Origin: Sphingomonas sp. Leaf208
GTDB taxonomy: Bacteria; Pseudomonadota; Alphaproteobacteria; Sphingomonadales; Sphingomonadaceae
Direction: 5' to 3'
NCBI RefSeq assembly: GCF_001421415.1
Contig: NZ_LMKH01000005.1
Span: forward strand, 1 to 59,155
Length of the DNA: 59,155 bases
The position numbers and the translations under genes are program-made. The notes under the pieces were generated by a model. It was given only the letters and a program-made list of their open reading frames with translations. It was not told where the DNA came from and ran no database searches. Of the stretch, positions 1 through 7,498 are shown one piece after another (position 1 is the stretch's first letter; each line of letters opens with the position of its first letter).

Positions 1-289
1 CTGTGTCGATCCCGTCGGTCAGGGACCGTAACTCGATACCGCGGGTAGCAAGGTCAGCCGCCAGTTCGACAAGGCCCTTCATCGAACGGCCAAGGCGGTC
101 GAGCTTCCAGATGACAAGCGTGTCGCCCCGGCGGGCGACGTTCAACGCTTCCGACAAACCCGGACGGTCGGCTTTCGCGCCACTCACCTTGTCACTACAA
201 ATCCGTTCGCATCCCGCAGCCGTCAGAGCGTCCGTTTGCAACGTCAGATTCTGGTCCGACGTCGAGACCCGGGCATATCCGATGAGCAT
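1..289 (-). CDS. Serine recombinase (resolvase/invertase), N-terminal part, cut by window start
   Basis: Reading the minus strand from an ATG at 289 gives about 96 residues beginning MLIGYARVSTSDQN, followed by a segment with KLDRLGRSM. This is the classic catalytic domain of Tn3-resolvase/Hin-type serine recombinases: the serine in YARVS is the nucleophile, and the R-x-D-R-L-x-R segment supplies active-site arginines. The frame stays open to base 1, so the C-terminal helix-turn-helix lies outside the window. Its ATG overlaps the stop of the upstream 192-residue gene (TGATG), so the two are probably translated together. Two related palindromes at 852-881 and 1659-1688 are candidate crossover sites. 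Family assignment is firm; whether it is a plasmid multimer resolvase or a transposon resolvase cannot be told. Confidence 0.9.
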   Translation of the reverse strand, partial: MLIGYARVSTSDQNLTLQTDALTAAGCERICSDKVSGAKADRPGLSEALNVARRGDTLVIWKLDRLGRSMKGLVELAADLATRGIELRSLTDGIDT

Positions 290-867
290 CAGCGCGAGCG
301 TCCCCGCGTCTGGCCTTGGGTTGGCGACGGGTCGTCAGGCGATTTGTGCAAGCTGTTCGGCGTCGTATCGAGAAGCCCTGTGCTTCCCGTCCTTGCACTG
401 CGAAACTGTGCAAGGAGGCTGGCGCCGGGTTCAGGGGTATGCATCGCCCTCTGCTCTGCGACATTTCGTCCGGCTTGTGATGCCTGTTCGAGGATCTGAT
501 CCGCCGATTGAATGTAGCCCCCGCCCTCCATCGCGTGAAGGAAGGATGCGGTAGAGAATATGTCCACGCGAGGATCGCGTTCGCGCTTCCGGACACCGGC
601 ATCCTCGTAAATGAGCGCCACCCGGTTGTCGGGATTGTCGGCCAGGAAACGGTCCGTCACTTCAATCGCGGCTGCTTCGCCGAGGTCCGTTGCCCTCACC
701 CCGTTCTTCAGGAGAATGTCTTGTTGCAGTCCTGCCCGGGTGTTTGCCGTGCGGACGCGAGACTGGTTGGTCTCGATCCACTCCATGATACGTACGCCGT
801 CGTCATAGCTCGGATTTGCAGCCTCCCGGTATCGATTCCGAGAATGTCGGTCTGATGCAAAACTCAA
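289..867 (-). CDS. Uncharacterised protein coupled to the recombinase; 5' end inside a palindrome
   Basis: A 192-residue frame with a TTG start at 867, ending in a TGATG overlap with the recombinase. I do not recognise the family. The protein is charged and mostly helical in appearance, with an acidic middle (DRFLADNPDNRVALIYEDAG) and a Gly/Thr/Pro-rich tail and no membrane segment. The start lies inside a 30-bp palindrome, and no ribosome binding site precedes it, so the original 5' end may have been lost by recombination at that site. It may then be the C-terminal part of a longer protein. The long open frame and the coupling to a real gene support coding. Confidence 0.55.
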   Translation of the reverse strand: MSFASDRHSRNRYREAANPSYDDGVRIMEWIETNQSRVRTANTRAGLQQDILLKNGVRATDLGEAAAIEVTDRFLADNPDNRVALIYEDAGVRKRERDPRVDIFSTASFLHAMEGGGYIQSADQILEQASQAGRNVAEQRAMHTPEPGASLLAQFRSARTGSTGLLDTTPNSLHKSPDDPSPTQGQTRGRSR

Positions 868-881
868 AAGTTTTGCATCAG
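852..881. repeat. 30-bp perfect inverted repeat, possible recombinase site
   Basis: Left arm CTGATGCAAAACT (852-864), 4-nt centre CAAA, right arm AGTTTTGCATCAG (869-881). The arms are perfect complements. A second, less perfect copy lies at 1659-1688. The size of about 28-30 bp with 13-bp arms suits a serine-recombinase crossover site (family knowledge), and a serine recombinase gene is adjacent. A plain operator for the 289-867 gene is an alternative. Confidence 0.6.
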
Positions 882-883
882 CG

Positions 884-1588
884 CTAGTAACCGACTTCCA
901 GCGTCACGACCGTCAGCCGACCTTTGATTTTGCCAACCAACGTCACGTTGCCGCCAGGCGAGTCAGGGCTGTTCATCGCCATGACGGCGCTGGACGTCAT
1001 TTGAGCCGTGAAAAGAGGTTGGAAAGTTGTTGCTCCCGGCGCGGTGATAATGGTGGTTTCTGCCCGATCATCGCCCCAAGCGCCGTAGCCCCAAGCTGTC
1101 CCGATCAATCGTAGTGAGCGACCGGGAGGTGGCGGAGGAAGGGCTGGCTCATCGAACTTCTGCCGGCCCTCGCATCCCGATTTGCTCAGCCGTCCGTTTG
1201 AGAGTGTGCCCCCCTCATAGTCGGCTTGAAGCGAGTAGCAGCGGCCATCGCTCAGTGAGAGGGTGACGGGTAGAAAACCGGGAGACCACGCCGCAACGAC
1301 GTGTGTTTTGCTCGTTTCAGCTATCGCAAATGCGCCAATAACCTTGGCGTGGCCCACAGTCGAGCCGCGCCTGTAGGCCGGATCGACGTGGATCAGGCTC
1401 GATACCGCCGTATCAGACATGCGGGTTAGTGGTGGCGCATTGGGGTCCGACGGCACCGCGACACCTGGTCGTGATCCGGTGCCACTGTATCCGGCGGGCG
1501 GGACGAACTGCGCATGAGCGCTAATTGCCGCAGCTGCTATCGTGATCCCCGCGCTTGCGCGGGCGTATGCTGATGCATTGGTCTTCAT
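884..1588 (-). CDS. Secreted protein of unknown function
   Basis: A 234-residue protein with an N-terminal signal peptide: basic start, Ala/Ile-rich hydrophobic core, probable cleavage after AHA near residue 26. After it come a proline-rich linker (VPPAGYSG, NAPPLTRMSD) and a mixed alpha/beta region with two cysteines (near DGRCYSL and KSGCEG) that could form a disulfide. A second proline run (PALPPPPPGR) precedes the C-terminal domain. No family recognised. It is flanked on both sides by the related palindromes at 852-881 and 1659-1688, so it lies in a segment that could be excised or exchanged by site-specific recombination. Likely periplasmic or exported. Confidence 0.65.
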   Translation of the reverse strand: MKTNASAYARASAGITIAAAAISAHAQFVPPAGYSGTGSRPGVAVPSDPNAPPLTRMSDTAVSSLIHVDPAYRRGSTVGHAKVIGAFAIAETSKTHVVAAWSPGFLPVTLSLSDGRCYSLQADYEGGTLSNGRLSKSGCEGRQKFDEPALPPPPPGRSLRLIGTAWGYGAWGDDRAETTIITAPGATTFQPLFTAQMTSSAVMAMNSPDSPGGNVTLVGKIKGRLTVVTLEVGY

Positions 1589-1934
1589 CTGCTACTCCCT
1601 AATCTGGGCAGCTTACGACCGTTGTGGCAAAGAGCCAGCCGGCATGCCGCCAGCCAAGCTGATGCAAAACTCACAGGTTTCGCATCAAGGCAAAAATGCC
1701 GTGAAACCTGGCCATTGAGCGATGAAGAAATCTGATGCGCGTAAAATCGTTGTAACCGAGCCCGCTGCTTGCGCAGCGGGTCCAAGGCCGCCGGAGCCGC
1801 AGAGGTATCGCCTCAGCGGGGGCATCGTTGCGCTGTTGGGATGGCTACACGCTGCCCCCGCTGCTACCAACGAGTGTCATTTCTAACTAGCGGCAACAAC
1901 GGTCCTCATGGGCATGCCAAAGCAGTTCGTAAAG
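1589..1934. other. Intergenic stretch with palindrome and one hairpin
   Basis: No convincing gene. Apart from the palindrome at 1659-1688 it holds a GC-rich hairpin, CCCGCTGC (1761-1768) / GCAGCGGG (1773-1780) with loop TTGC, lacking a T-tract. It could be a weak terminator of the carboxypeptidase gene, but that gene ends at 1935 after transcription from the right, so 150 nt of 3' untranslated sequence would be needed. Confidence 0.4.
1659..1688. repeat. Second, imperfect copy of the palindromic site
   Basis: CTGATGCAAAACT at 1659-1671 is identical to the left arm of the 852-881 palindrome. After the 4-nt centre CACA, the right arm GGTTTCGCATCAA (1676-1688) matches the other right arm with three changes. 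Both copies are in the same orientation and flank the secreted-protein gene. Confidence 0.55.
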
Positions 1935-2780
1935 TTACCGCCGTTGTGAGCGACGCGCCTTCGATCTCGACCCGGTGAAGCCCAACTCGATCAGGTTGGC
2001 AACGCGCGCATCACGCGCCGAAACGCTGGTCTCGCCCAACACGACGACCACGATGCGCCGACCTCGGCGCATCGCCGACGCTGCAAGATTGTAGCCAGCG
2101 TCGGAGGTGTACCCGGTCTTGATGCCGTCGACGCCCGCAACCCGACCGAGTAGATGGTTGTGATTGCCAATGCGGCGCGATCGCCACTGGATCGTACGCC
2201 TGCTGAACCGGGCATATTGCCGCGGAAAGCGCCTGACGATGGCGCGCGAGAGCTTCGCCATGTCGCTTGCCGTTGTCATATTACCGGCGCTGGTCAGGCC
2301 AGATGCGTTTGCAAAACGCGTATTCCGCATCCCAAGCTGGCGTGCTTTTGCCGTCATCAGTCTGGCAAATTTCGGCTCACTACCGGCAATGCGTTCGGCC
2401 ACGGCAACGGCCAAGTCGTTCGAAGAGATCGCTGCGATGGCATCCAGCGCTTTGCCGACCGTGATCCGCCCACCTGCAGCTATGCCTAAATGCGTCGCCG
2501 GCTGGCGAGTCGCCCGGCGGGATATCGGCAAAGGGGCACTTGGTCGTAAGCGGCCATCGGCCAGCGCTTCGAAAGCAAGATAGAGCGTCATCAGCTTAGT
2601 CAGCGACGCCGGTCGTCTCGCTGCATCGGGCGCCTGTGAAAAAAGAACGGTACCGGTTGAGGCATCGACCACAATCTCAGAGACACGTGACCGGGCATAT
2701 GCGGCTTGCGCAGGCAGACCGAATGCCAAGCTGGCAAGGATAAGACCGATCTGAAAACGCCGTAGAGAACTTAAAAACAT
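1935..2780 (-). CDS. D-alanyl-D-alanine carboxypeptidase-like protein (PBP5/6 family)
   Basis: A 281-residue penicillin-binding protein of peptidase family S11. All three active-site motifs are visible: SLTK (S-x-x-K, nucleophile serine), SSN (S-x-N) within AISSNDLAVAVAE, and KTG within DGIKTGYTSDAG. A signal peptide precedes the domain (hydrophobic run, then PAQAAYA). The enzyme trims the terminal D-Ala of peptidoglycan stem peptides in the periplasm. At about 280 residues it lacks the C-terminal PBP5-type domain and amphipathic anchor, ending in a basic tail. I chose the ATG at 2780 because upstream residues do not resemble a signal sequence. Not an obvious partner of its neighbours. Confidence 0.88.
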   Translation of the reverse strand: MFLSSLRRFQIGLILASLAFGLPAQAAYARSRVSEIVVDASTGTVLFSQAPDAARRPASLTKLMTLYLAFEALADGRLRPSAPLPISRRATRQPATHLGIAAGGRITVGKALDAIAAISSNDLAVAVAERIAGSEPKFARLMTAKARQLGMRNTRFANASGLTSAGNMTTASDMAKLSRAIVRRFPRQYARFSRRTIQWRSRRIGNHNHLLGRVAGVDGIKTGYTSDAGYNLAASAMRRGRRIVVVVLGETSVSARDARVANLIELGFTGSRSKARRSQRR

Positions 2781-2876
2781 GCCGAAATTGGTATCCTCGA
2801 TAAGCCTCGAAGATGCCAACTCTGACCTGACTGCTGCCTTAAGCGGCACGCTTCGAAGGGTGCTTCGGAGCGACCG

Positions 2877-3146
2877 CTACTCAAGATCACTCTCTGTCAC
2901 TGTTATCAGATTAGCCGTTGGACGAAGCTCGGCAAGATCGGCGCAGATATCGAGAATTTCGTCGCTGAACCGCTCGAACAGCTCCAGGGCGTCATTGTCT
3001 GGTTCGTCGCCGCTCACTTCACGCAAAACGGCGTATTTCACGGCAAAATCGCGGTCGTCGCTATCGATTTCGGCGGTGAACTCGATCTGCTTCTCGCGGT
3101 CGTTGTCGACCAGGCTGTCTTGATCAATTGTGAGACGGTTCGCCAT
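2877..3146 (-). CDS. Small acidic hypothetical protein
   Basis: An 89-residue, strongly acidic protein (runs such as EIDSDDRDFAVKYAVL and SGDEPDNDALELFERF) with a predicted beta-then-helix layout and no signal or membrane segment. No family recognised with certainty. It precedes the carboxypeptidase gene on the same strand by about 100 nt, so the two may share a transcript. Confidence 0.5.
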   Translation of the reverse strand: MANRLTIDQDSLVDNDREKQIEFTAEIDSDDRDFAVKYAVLREVSGDEPDNDALELFERFSDEILDICADLAELRPTANLITVTESDLE

Positions 3147-3206
3147 GTATCACTGCTTCCTTGGTTGGCAGGCTTCCCCTGCCCGAAGGCTACACAGCAC
3201 GCAAAC

Positions 3207-3428
3207 TCAGCAAAGGCTGATCCCGCGGTACGTCGCGTCCTCAACGATGATCTTGGCCGTTCCCGGCCCGACGATCGTGTTCACCTTCCCTAGCGTCGTA
3301 TCGATCGTGTCCCCTGGAAATACGATCTCGACCACATGAGAATTCGCGACGGGGAGGCCATCAGCGTCGATTACCATCGGCGCCGGTAGCAGTTGAACAC
3401 GAAAGGCAGGTATGTCGGAATTGGTCAT
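3207..3428 (-). CDS. Small hypothetical protein, beta-rich
   Basis: 73 residues beginning MTNSDIPAFRVQLLP, with alternating Val/Ile strands (HVVEIVFPGDTID, KVNTIVGPGTAKIIV). The start has a reasonable purine-rich region upstream (GGAGAAGG on the minus strand, read as CCTTCTCC on plus at about 3432). No domain recognised; cytoplasmic by appearance. Confidence 0.5.
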   Translation of the reverse strand: MTNSDIPAFRVQLLPAPMVIDADGLPVANSHVVEIVFPGDTIDTTLGKVNTIVGPGTAKIIVEDATYRGISLC

Positions 3429-3632
3429 GGCGCCTTCTCCAGCCTAGTGGATCAGTGTCAATGCCCAGGGGCCGCGGTGTAGAAACCGTTCCAGCATGGG
3501 GCAGGAGTAAACACAGTCGCGTTAGAAAACTGCGTTTAGAGCCGACAAGTTAATCATGGACTTGGCACATGCCTACCAAGCTTATAGACATGGCTGTCTT
3601 AATTAGCGACGCAATTTCGAAAGTCAGGTTTC

Positions 3633-3833
3633 ATGCAAGTCATCGTCCGCGACAACAACGTCGACCAAGCTCTTCGCGTTCTGAAAAAGAAGCTGCAACG
3701 CGAAGGTGTGTACCGCGAGATGAAGCTACGCCGCCATTTCGAGAAACCGTCGGAGAAGCGTGCTCGCGAACACGCAGCGGCCGTCAGCCGAGCGCGTAAG
3801 GCCGATCGTAAGCGTGCCGAGAAGGATCAGTAA
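3633..3833 (+). CDS. rpsU: 30S ribosomal protein bS21
   Basis: 66 residues beginning [20 protein letters not shown], with the family signature around [19 protein letters not shown] and a basic C-terminal tail rich in Arg/Lys/Ala. bS21 binds the small subunit near the anti-Shine-Dalgarno region of 16S rRNA and influences initiation. The length is normal for the family. It is monocistronic, with a 200-nt upstream region and a strong terminator at 3899-3925. Sphingomonads are known to carry more than one rpsU, and a copy in accessory DNA could be a paralogue that changes ribosome composition; that part is inference. Confidence 0.93.
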   Translation: MQVIVRDNNVDQALRVLKKKLQREGVYREMKLRRHFEKPSEKRAREHAAAVSRARKADRKRAEKDQ

Positions 3834-3898
3834 GCCTCAGGGTTTGTTTAGACCGTCACCGGGTGGATGCGTGCTGTTTGCTCAAACGAATACGAAAG

Positions 3899-3928
3899 GG
3901 CCGGGCGATTACTCGCCCGGCCTTTCAT
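3899..3928. terminator. Rho-independent terminator, possibly bidirectional
   Basis: GGCCGGGCGA (3899-3908), loop TTAC, TCGCCCGGCC (3913-3922), then TTTC ATTTT on the plus strand, with AAAG before the stem so that the minus strand also reads a short T-run. It ends rpsU and could also end the convergent 3947-4390 gene. Confidence 0.85.
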
Positions 3929-3946
3929 TTTAGCAAAAGGGTAAGA

Positions 3947-4390
3947 TTAGCGCGGCGGAGTGGTACCGGTCGTTCCCCCTGTCGGGGAGCCCATCGTACC
4001 GCCGGTCGTGCCACCCATTGTGCCGCCAGGGTTCGTGCCACTCATTGAACCAGCGGTGCCGTCGGTCGTACCGCCCATCGTGTCCGGGCCAGTCGTGCTG
4101 CCGGTCGTACCGGACATCGTGCCACCCGTCGTACCTGACGTTGTGCTACGCGTTTTGCCGCGAGCCTTAGTGCCATGCTGCGTGCGTGTCGTTGCGGTCG
4201 ACCCCGATGTACTTGGCGTCGGATTAGTCTGGTCCATAGAACCGGTCGACGCTCCCCCGTTCATGGTACCAGTGGTTGATCCACTCATACCGCCGCTTGT
4301 CGTGCCACCGGTGGTGCTACCGGTCGTCTGCGCCAGCGCTACACCCGGAATAATCAGGGCTGCAGCCGCTATCGATGTCAACAATCGCAT
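3947..4390 (-). CDS. Secreted Gly/Thr/Ser/Met repeat protein
   Basis: 147 residues with a signal peptide (MRLLTSIAAAALIIPGVALA, cleavage before QTTG) followed by almost pure low-complexity sequence of T-G-G-T/S-G-x units with regular Met (TTGGTM, SGTTGS, GGTMGG). A short basic block (TKARGKTRS) interrupts the repeats in the middle. No fold or function can be assigned; similar tails occur in exported stress-associated sphingomonad proteins. The opposite strand is also open for 150 codons, but this is a by-product of the repeat. The ribosome binding site AGGAG precedes the ATG at 4390. Confidence 0.7.
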   Translation of the reverse strand: MRLLTSIAAAALIIPGVALAQTTGSTTGGTTSGGMSGSTTGTMNGGASTGSMDQTNPTPSTSGSTATTRTQHGTKARGKTRSTTSGTTGGTMSGTTGSTTGPDTMGGTTDGTAGSMSGTNPGGTMGGTTGGTMGSPTGGTTGTTPPR

Positions 4391-4681
4391 TTTCTCTCTC
4401 CTATATTCTTAAAGGAGAAAGCGATCGCGGTTAAGTATGTTCCCTACGACCTTAATATAAAGGGTCTTTCGTCCGACTCTATCCCGGGTGCTGAGTATCA
4501 GTCGACGACTTACGCAACCTGATCGACGGAGGTATTATTCTAACCGCAGCGTGTGGTGCGCCGGTCATGATCGTAATAATCTTTGCCTTAATCGCATCGG
4601 AATTTCGCGAACCAGGGGCGTTCCTTTTTGAGAAAGCCCTCAACGTCCCGATCGCTGTTGCAGTTGAAAAGAATGGCGGTA

Positions 4682-5035
4682 CTAAACCGCCTTTTTCAGC
4701 GGTTCCGGTAATTTGCTGTCAGGCAGCATTTTGCGCAAATGGCCATGCACCATCTGCTTGTTAAACGGCTTGGCGATGAACGTGGCCTTTTCGGGCATCT
4801 CGCCCGCCTTGGGTAGGACATGGCCGGAGGCGATGACGATCTCGATCGCTGGCCAGTTTTCCGCGACGTGTTGCGCCAACGCAAAGCCGTTTGTCTCACC
4901 AGGCATGTCGACGTCAGAAAACAGCAACACGATGTTTTCCCAGTTCGAGGCCAGGATCCGTTTGGCCTCGTCTCCATCCATAGCTTCATAGAAACGGAAC
5001 CCGGCGTCTTCGAGCATTCCGGTTGTGTCCATCAT
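4682..5035 (-). CDS. Response-regulator receiver domain protein with unclear start
   Basis: A single receiver domain. From the first ATG it has 117 residues including the phosphoacceptor region LLFSDVDMPGE and the conserved Lys in FIAKPFN. The frame is open upstream to 5101 and encodes PYALVVDDDPLI, which is the first beta strand and acidic pocket that every receiver needs. The ATG at 5035 would delete that strand, so the true protein must start further up, yet no ATG, GTG or TTG lies in frame between 5036 and the TAG at 5102-5104 (only CTG and similar codons). Either an unusual start codon is used or the 5' end has mutated. There is no output domain; such proteins act in phosphorelays. Confidence 0.7.
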   Translation of the reverse strand: MMDTTGMLEDAGFRFYEAMDGDEAKRILASNWENIVLLFSDVDMPGETNGFALAQHVAENWPAIEIVIASGHVLPKAGEMPEKATFIAKPFNKQMVHGHLRKMLPDSKLPEPLKKAV

Positions 5036-5207
5036 GATGAGCGGGTCATCGTCAACAACCAGGGCGTAAGGGACGGTGGAAACCCAACCGAACGGGAATG
5101 CCTAAGACCTTCACCGCTGCTATGGGGAACAGAGATCTTTCGACCGGGTTTTAGATATAGCTTGAAGCGTCCTGCCCTTCCGGGGGGATGGGCGGCGAAG
5201 GCTCGCG

Positions 5208-5242
5208 ATGCCCTGTTGGTCTTTGGATTGGCAGGGCATTTT
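5208..5242 (+). terminator. Hairpin with T-run
   Basis: ATGCCCTG (5208-5215) pairs with CAGGGCAT (5232-5239) and is followed by TTTT. It has no obvious plus-strand gene before it and lies just upstream of the candidate small RNA, so it may insulate that RNA from upstream transcription. Confidence 0.45.
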
Positions 5243-5278
5243 CCTGCGCGCGCGGAACAGACTTTGCTATACACCGTT

Positions 5279-5357
5279 CTAACTCTGACCGGCGCGGTTT
5301 CCCCCCTGCCCCGCCGGCCACAACGCCCCGCTGCGCCCCCGCAGTGGGGCGTTTTCA
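5279..5357 (+). ncRNA. Candidate suhB/mmgR-type (alpha-r8) small RNA
   Basis: An intergenic stretch between 5104 and 5465 holds a probable -10 (GCTATA, 5266-5271), a C-rich single-stranded stretch GGTTTCCCCCCTGCCCCG, and a strong terminator at 5322-5355 (AACGCCCC-G-CTGCG, loop CCCC, CGCAG-T-GGGGCGTT, then TTT). This arrangement matches my recollection of the alphaproteobacterial suhB/mmgR small-RNA family: a TTTCC-rich loop motif, then a CAACGCCCCGC terminator stem. The role in this organism is unknown. A covariance-model search was not possible here. Confidence 0.5.
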
Positions 5358-5465
5358 TTTCAGATCATAACGTGGCCGCCGCAGTGGCATCGCTGACGAC
5401 CAAGAACGTCTATATGCTACTCATCTAACCGTCCGAGTGTTATAGCGGAGCGGAAAGGAAGGGCC

Positions 5466-5708
5466 GTGAGCGAGACCAGCCTCAACCAGATCATCGAGGG
5501 CATCGATAGGAACCTTTCGTTCCTGCATAAGGAGCGTTGGGCGCTTCGCTATGCGGATCTTCTCGACACTGTTCAGGCCACCACTGGCGACGAACAAGAT
5601 CGCGCCAAGCAGGCGTTGCGTGAGCACAACGCGATCCGGAATCGGCCGGAGACTAGCCGCGGCCCTTTAGTGGAGCAGGCACGCAAAAATTACACGGCTC
5701 ACGCATAA
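5466..5708 (+). CDS. Small partner of zeta toxin, putative antitoxin
   Basis: 80 residues from a GTG start at 5466 preceded by a good ribosome binding site (GGAAGGG). Composition is helical and charged (IDRNLSFLHKERWALRYADLL). It sits 2 nt upstream of the zeta-toxin gene, the usual place for an epsilon-type antitoxin, and has the size of one. I infer the antitoxin role from position and size only. Confidence 0.65.
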   Translation: MSETSLNQIIEGIDRNLSFLHKERWALRYADLLDTVQATTGDEQDRAKQALREHNAIRNRPETSRGPLVEQARKNYTAHA

Positions 5709-5710
5709 TC

Positions 5711-7030
5711 ATGGCTGATGATCAAAAGCCGCTTGGAGACGCCGAGCGTGAGGCGCATTCGCGTCTGATTGCGGATCTAGCCATGGAAGACGCTCCGGCT
5801 GTAGCACAGCCCAAAGCGATCTTAACCGCGGGGCAACCTGGTTCCGGCAAGAGCATGATCGTTAATCGCGTGTCAGTGCAATTTCAGGGCGTAAAGGAAC
5901 CGGCGATCATCGTTGATCCCGACGCGATCCGCCCGACCCTGCCGTACATGCGTGAGCGGATCGCTAGCGGCGACTTAAATATTCCCGGTGCGGCTTTTCA
6001 AGATGCGGGGACCATCGGTGCGCGGGTTGTCGAGATGGCCGCCGAGGGGCGGCGAAACATCGTTTACGACGGTACGCTGTCCAACGTGAAATATGCTCGA
6101 ATGAGCATCGAAAATCTCAAGGAACAGGGTTACCGCGTCGAGATTCACGGCATGGCTGTGTCCCCTGATTTAAGCCACGCCAGCACGTATGAGCGGCGCG
6201 AAATACAGATCAAAAGTTCCGCGACGGGTTTCGGTCGTGGCGTCGGCGACGATTTTCACGATCAAGCCGTCTCTGGCTTGGTTTCGACAATCGGGACTTT
6301 GCAGGCTGAGGGTATTGTTGATGCGATCGTTCTTTATGATCGGCAAGGCAATGTCGTTGGCAGTACCCGCATGGAAGCCGGTCATTGGGTGCCGGATGAG
6401 CAGATGGCAGAGGCGTTGAAGAACGCCCACGAAAACCCCAACGCCCGCACGCTTCGCGATGCCGCTGCGAGTTGGGAAACCGCATCTAGTTTGATGAAGG
6501 ATCGTGGCGCTGATCCGCAGGAGCAGCAAAAGGTTGATAGCTTTCGTGACGTGGCAGTGAAGCGCAGCCCTTCCCCGGCCGAAAGCGCAGCCGAGTTTGA
6601 GCGTGCATGTTCCGAGGAGGGCAAGCGGATTGTCACCCGCGCGACCAGCCTTGATGAGCGGCTAGTGGATAAGTGGACTGCGTTGAACAAGACGCACGGA
6701 GAGATTACAGCTGCGAAGCCCGGCGGGCCGACATGGATGCCGGGACATGCCGCCAAGGAAGCGGACTGGCGTAGCCAGTGGGATGCGAGCGCCAAGGCGA
6801 TATCCGACAATGTGGCCCGCCGGGATCGCATCGCTCCTTACACCCAAGCCCCTATCCCCGGTTATCCAAGTAAGGTGGAAGAAGCGGCGGTGACAAAGGT
6901 TCAACGTCGCGACCCACAGTTGGCAAAAGAGGGCATGGCCTTCCGCGCCGAAGAGCGGCTGCATAGGGCGCAGGCAATGGCTGAATCGCGGACACAACAG
7001 CAGAGCAATAGCCAAAAACTCTCCCGTTGA
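5711..7030 (+). CDS. Zeta-type toxin with long C-terminal extension
   Basis: 439 residues. The Walker A motif GQPGSGKS is at residues 41-48, followed by VDPDAIRPTLP (the D-x-D-x-x-R region of zeta toxins) and YDGTLSN, characteristic of the zeta kinase that phosphorylates UDP-N-acetylglucosamine to block cell-wall synthesis. The zeta fold ends near residue 230; the remaining 200 residues are helical, charged and unassigned. Typical zeta proteins are shorter. Together with the 80-residue upstream gene it forms a likely plasmid addiction module. A perfect KorB operator begins directly at the stop codon. No gene-order conflict or frameshift seen. Confidence 0.85.
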   Translation: MADDQKPLGDAEREAHSRLIADLAMEDAPAVAQPKAILTAGQPGSGKSMIVNRVSVQFQGVKEPAIIVDPDAIRPTLPYMRERIASGDLNIPGAAFQDAGTIGARVVEMAAEGRRNIVYDGTLSNVKYARMSIENLKEQGYRVEIHGMAVSPDLSHASTYERREIQIKSSATGFGRGVGDDFHDQAVSGLVSTIGTLQAEGIVDAIVLYDRQGNVVGSTRMEAGHWVPDEQMAEALKNAHENPNARTLRDAAASWETASSLMKDRGADPQEQQKVDSFRDVAVKRSPSPAESAAEFERACSEEGKRIVTRATSLDERLVDKWTALNKTHGEITAAKPGGPTWMPGHAAKEADWRSQWDASAKAISDNVARRDRIAPYTQAPIPGYPSKVEEAAVTKVQRRDPQLAKEGMAFRAEERLHRAQAMAESRTQQQSNSQKLSR

Positions 7031-7032
7031 AT

Positions 7033-7045
7033 TTTAGCGGCTAAA
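7033..7045. promoter_or_regulatory. KorB operator (OB), perfect
   Basis: TTTAGCGGCTAAA, extended by AT flanks to a 17-bp palindrome at 7031-7047. It is identical to the RK2 OB consensus TTTAGCSGCTAAA. It lies between two convergent genes, so it is not at a visible promoter; it could act as a partition/loading site for KorB. Confidence 0.88.
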
Positions 7046-7100
7046 ATATCGGGGTATCACACACCCGGCAAACGGGGTCGGGAACGGCCGCCACGGCGCT

Positions 7101-7451
7101 TTAGAAAATGCCGAATAATTTCCGGGCTCGCTTGCCAGCCGCCAGCCGTTCCATTGCATGAGCCAATTGCGACGTGGCTTGACAGACGGCGGTTTGCCTA
7201 TGTTGCGGTATATGCTTCTCGATCATCGACGGGGCAAATAGATGGCACAACTTCCGTGAGTAGTCATGAGCTTCGGTCGCAGTTACCTTCGTCCCATAGC
7301 GAAGGTGACGCATCGGGAAGTCAATCGCATCAGCGTAACCACTGTATAACTCGTATTGGGCATCGGCGTTTGGATTTTTTTCGCTCGATATGTTGTAGTT
7401 CATTTTCTGTTGAAGCGCGGCTAAGTAGTCATTCAGTGCATTGTAGTTCAT
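7101..7451 (-). CDS. Hypothetical protein at the end of the trb region
   Basis: 116 residues, helical, beginning MNYNALNDYLAALQQKMNYN and ending in a basic segment (LAAGKRARKLFGIF). No family recognised. It follows the putative fertility-inhibition gene on the same strand with a 47-nt gap and may be the last gene of the long trb transcript. The ATG at 7451 has AGGGAC upstream on its strand. Confidence 0.5.
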   Translation of the reverse strand: MNYNALNDYLAALQQKMNYNISSEKNPNADAQYELYSGYADAIDFPMRHLRYGTKVTATEAHDYSRKLCHLFAPSMIEKHIPQHRQTAVCQATSQLAHAMERLAAGKRARKLFGIF

Positions 7452-7498
7452 GCCGCATCATGTCCCTTCTATCAAAAGACAGCGACGGGTTTTCCGTG

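Noticed and set aside
3928..3936. TTTTAGC half-site near 3928, similar to half of the KorB operator
   Set aside because: Only one half is present (ATTTTAGCAAAAG); the other half does not match.
3960..4412. 150-codon Val/Pro-rich plus-strand frame
   Set aside because: Antisense of the Gly/Thr repeat protein, which has a signal peptide and ribosome binding site.
4567..4764. 65-codon frame MIVIIFALIAS
   Set aside because: No ribosome binding site; its end overlaps the receiver gene antisense; composition is not convincing beyond one hydrophobic stretch.
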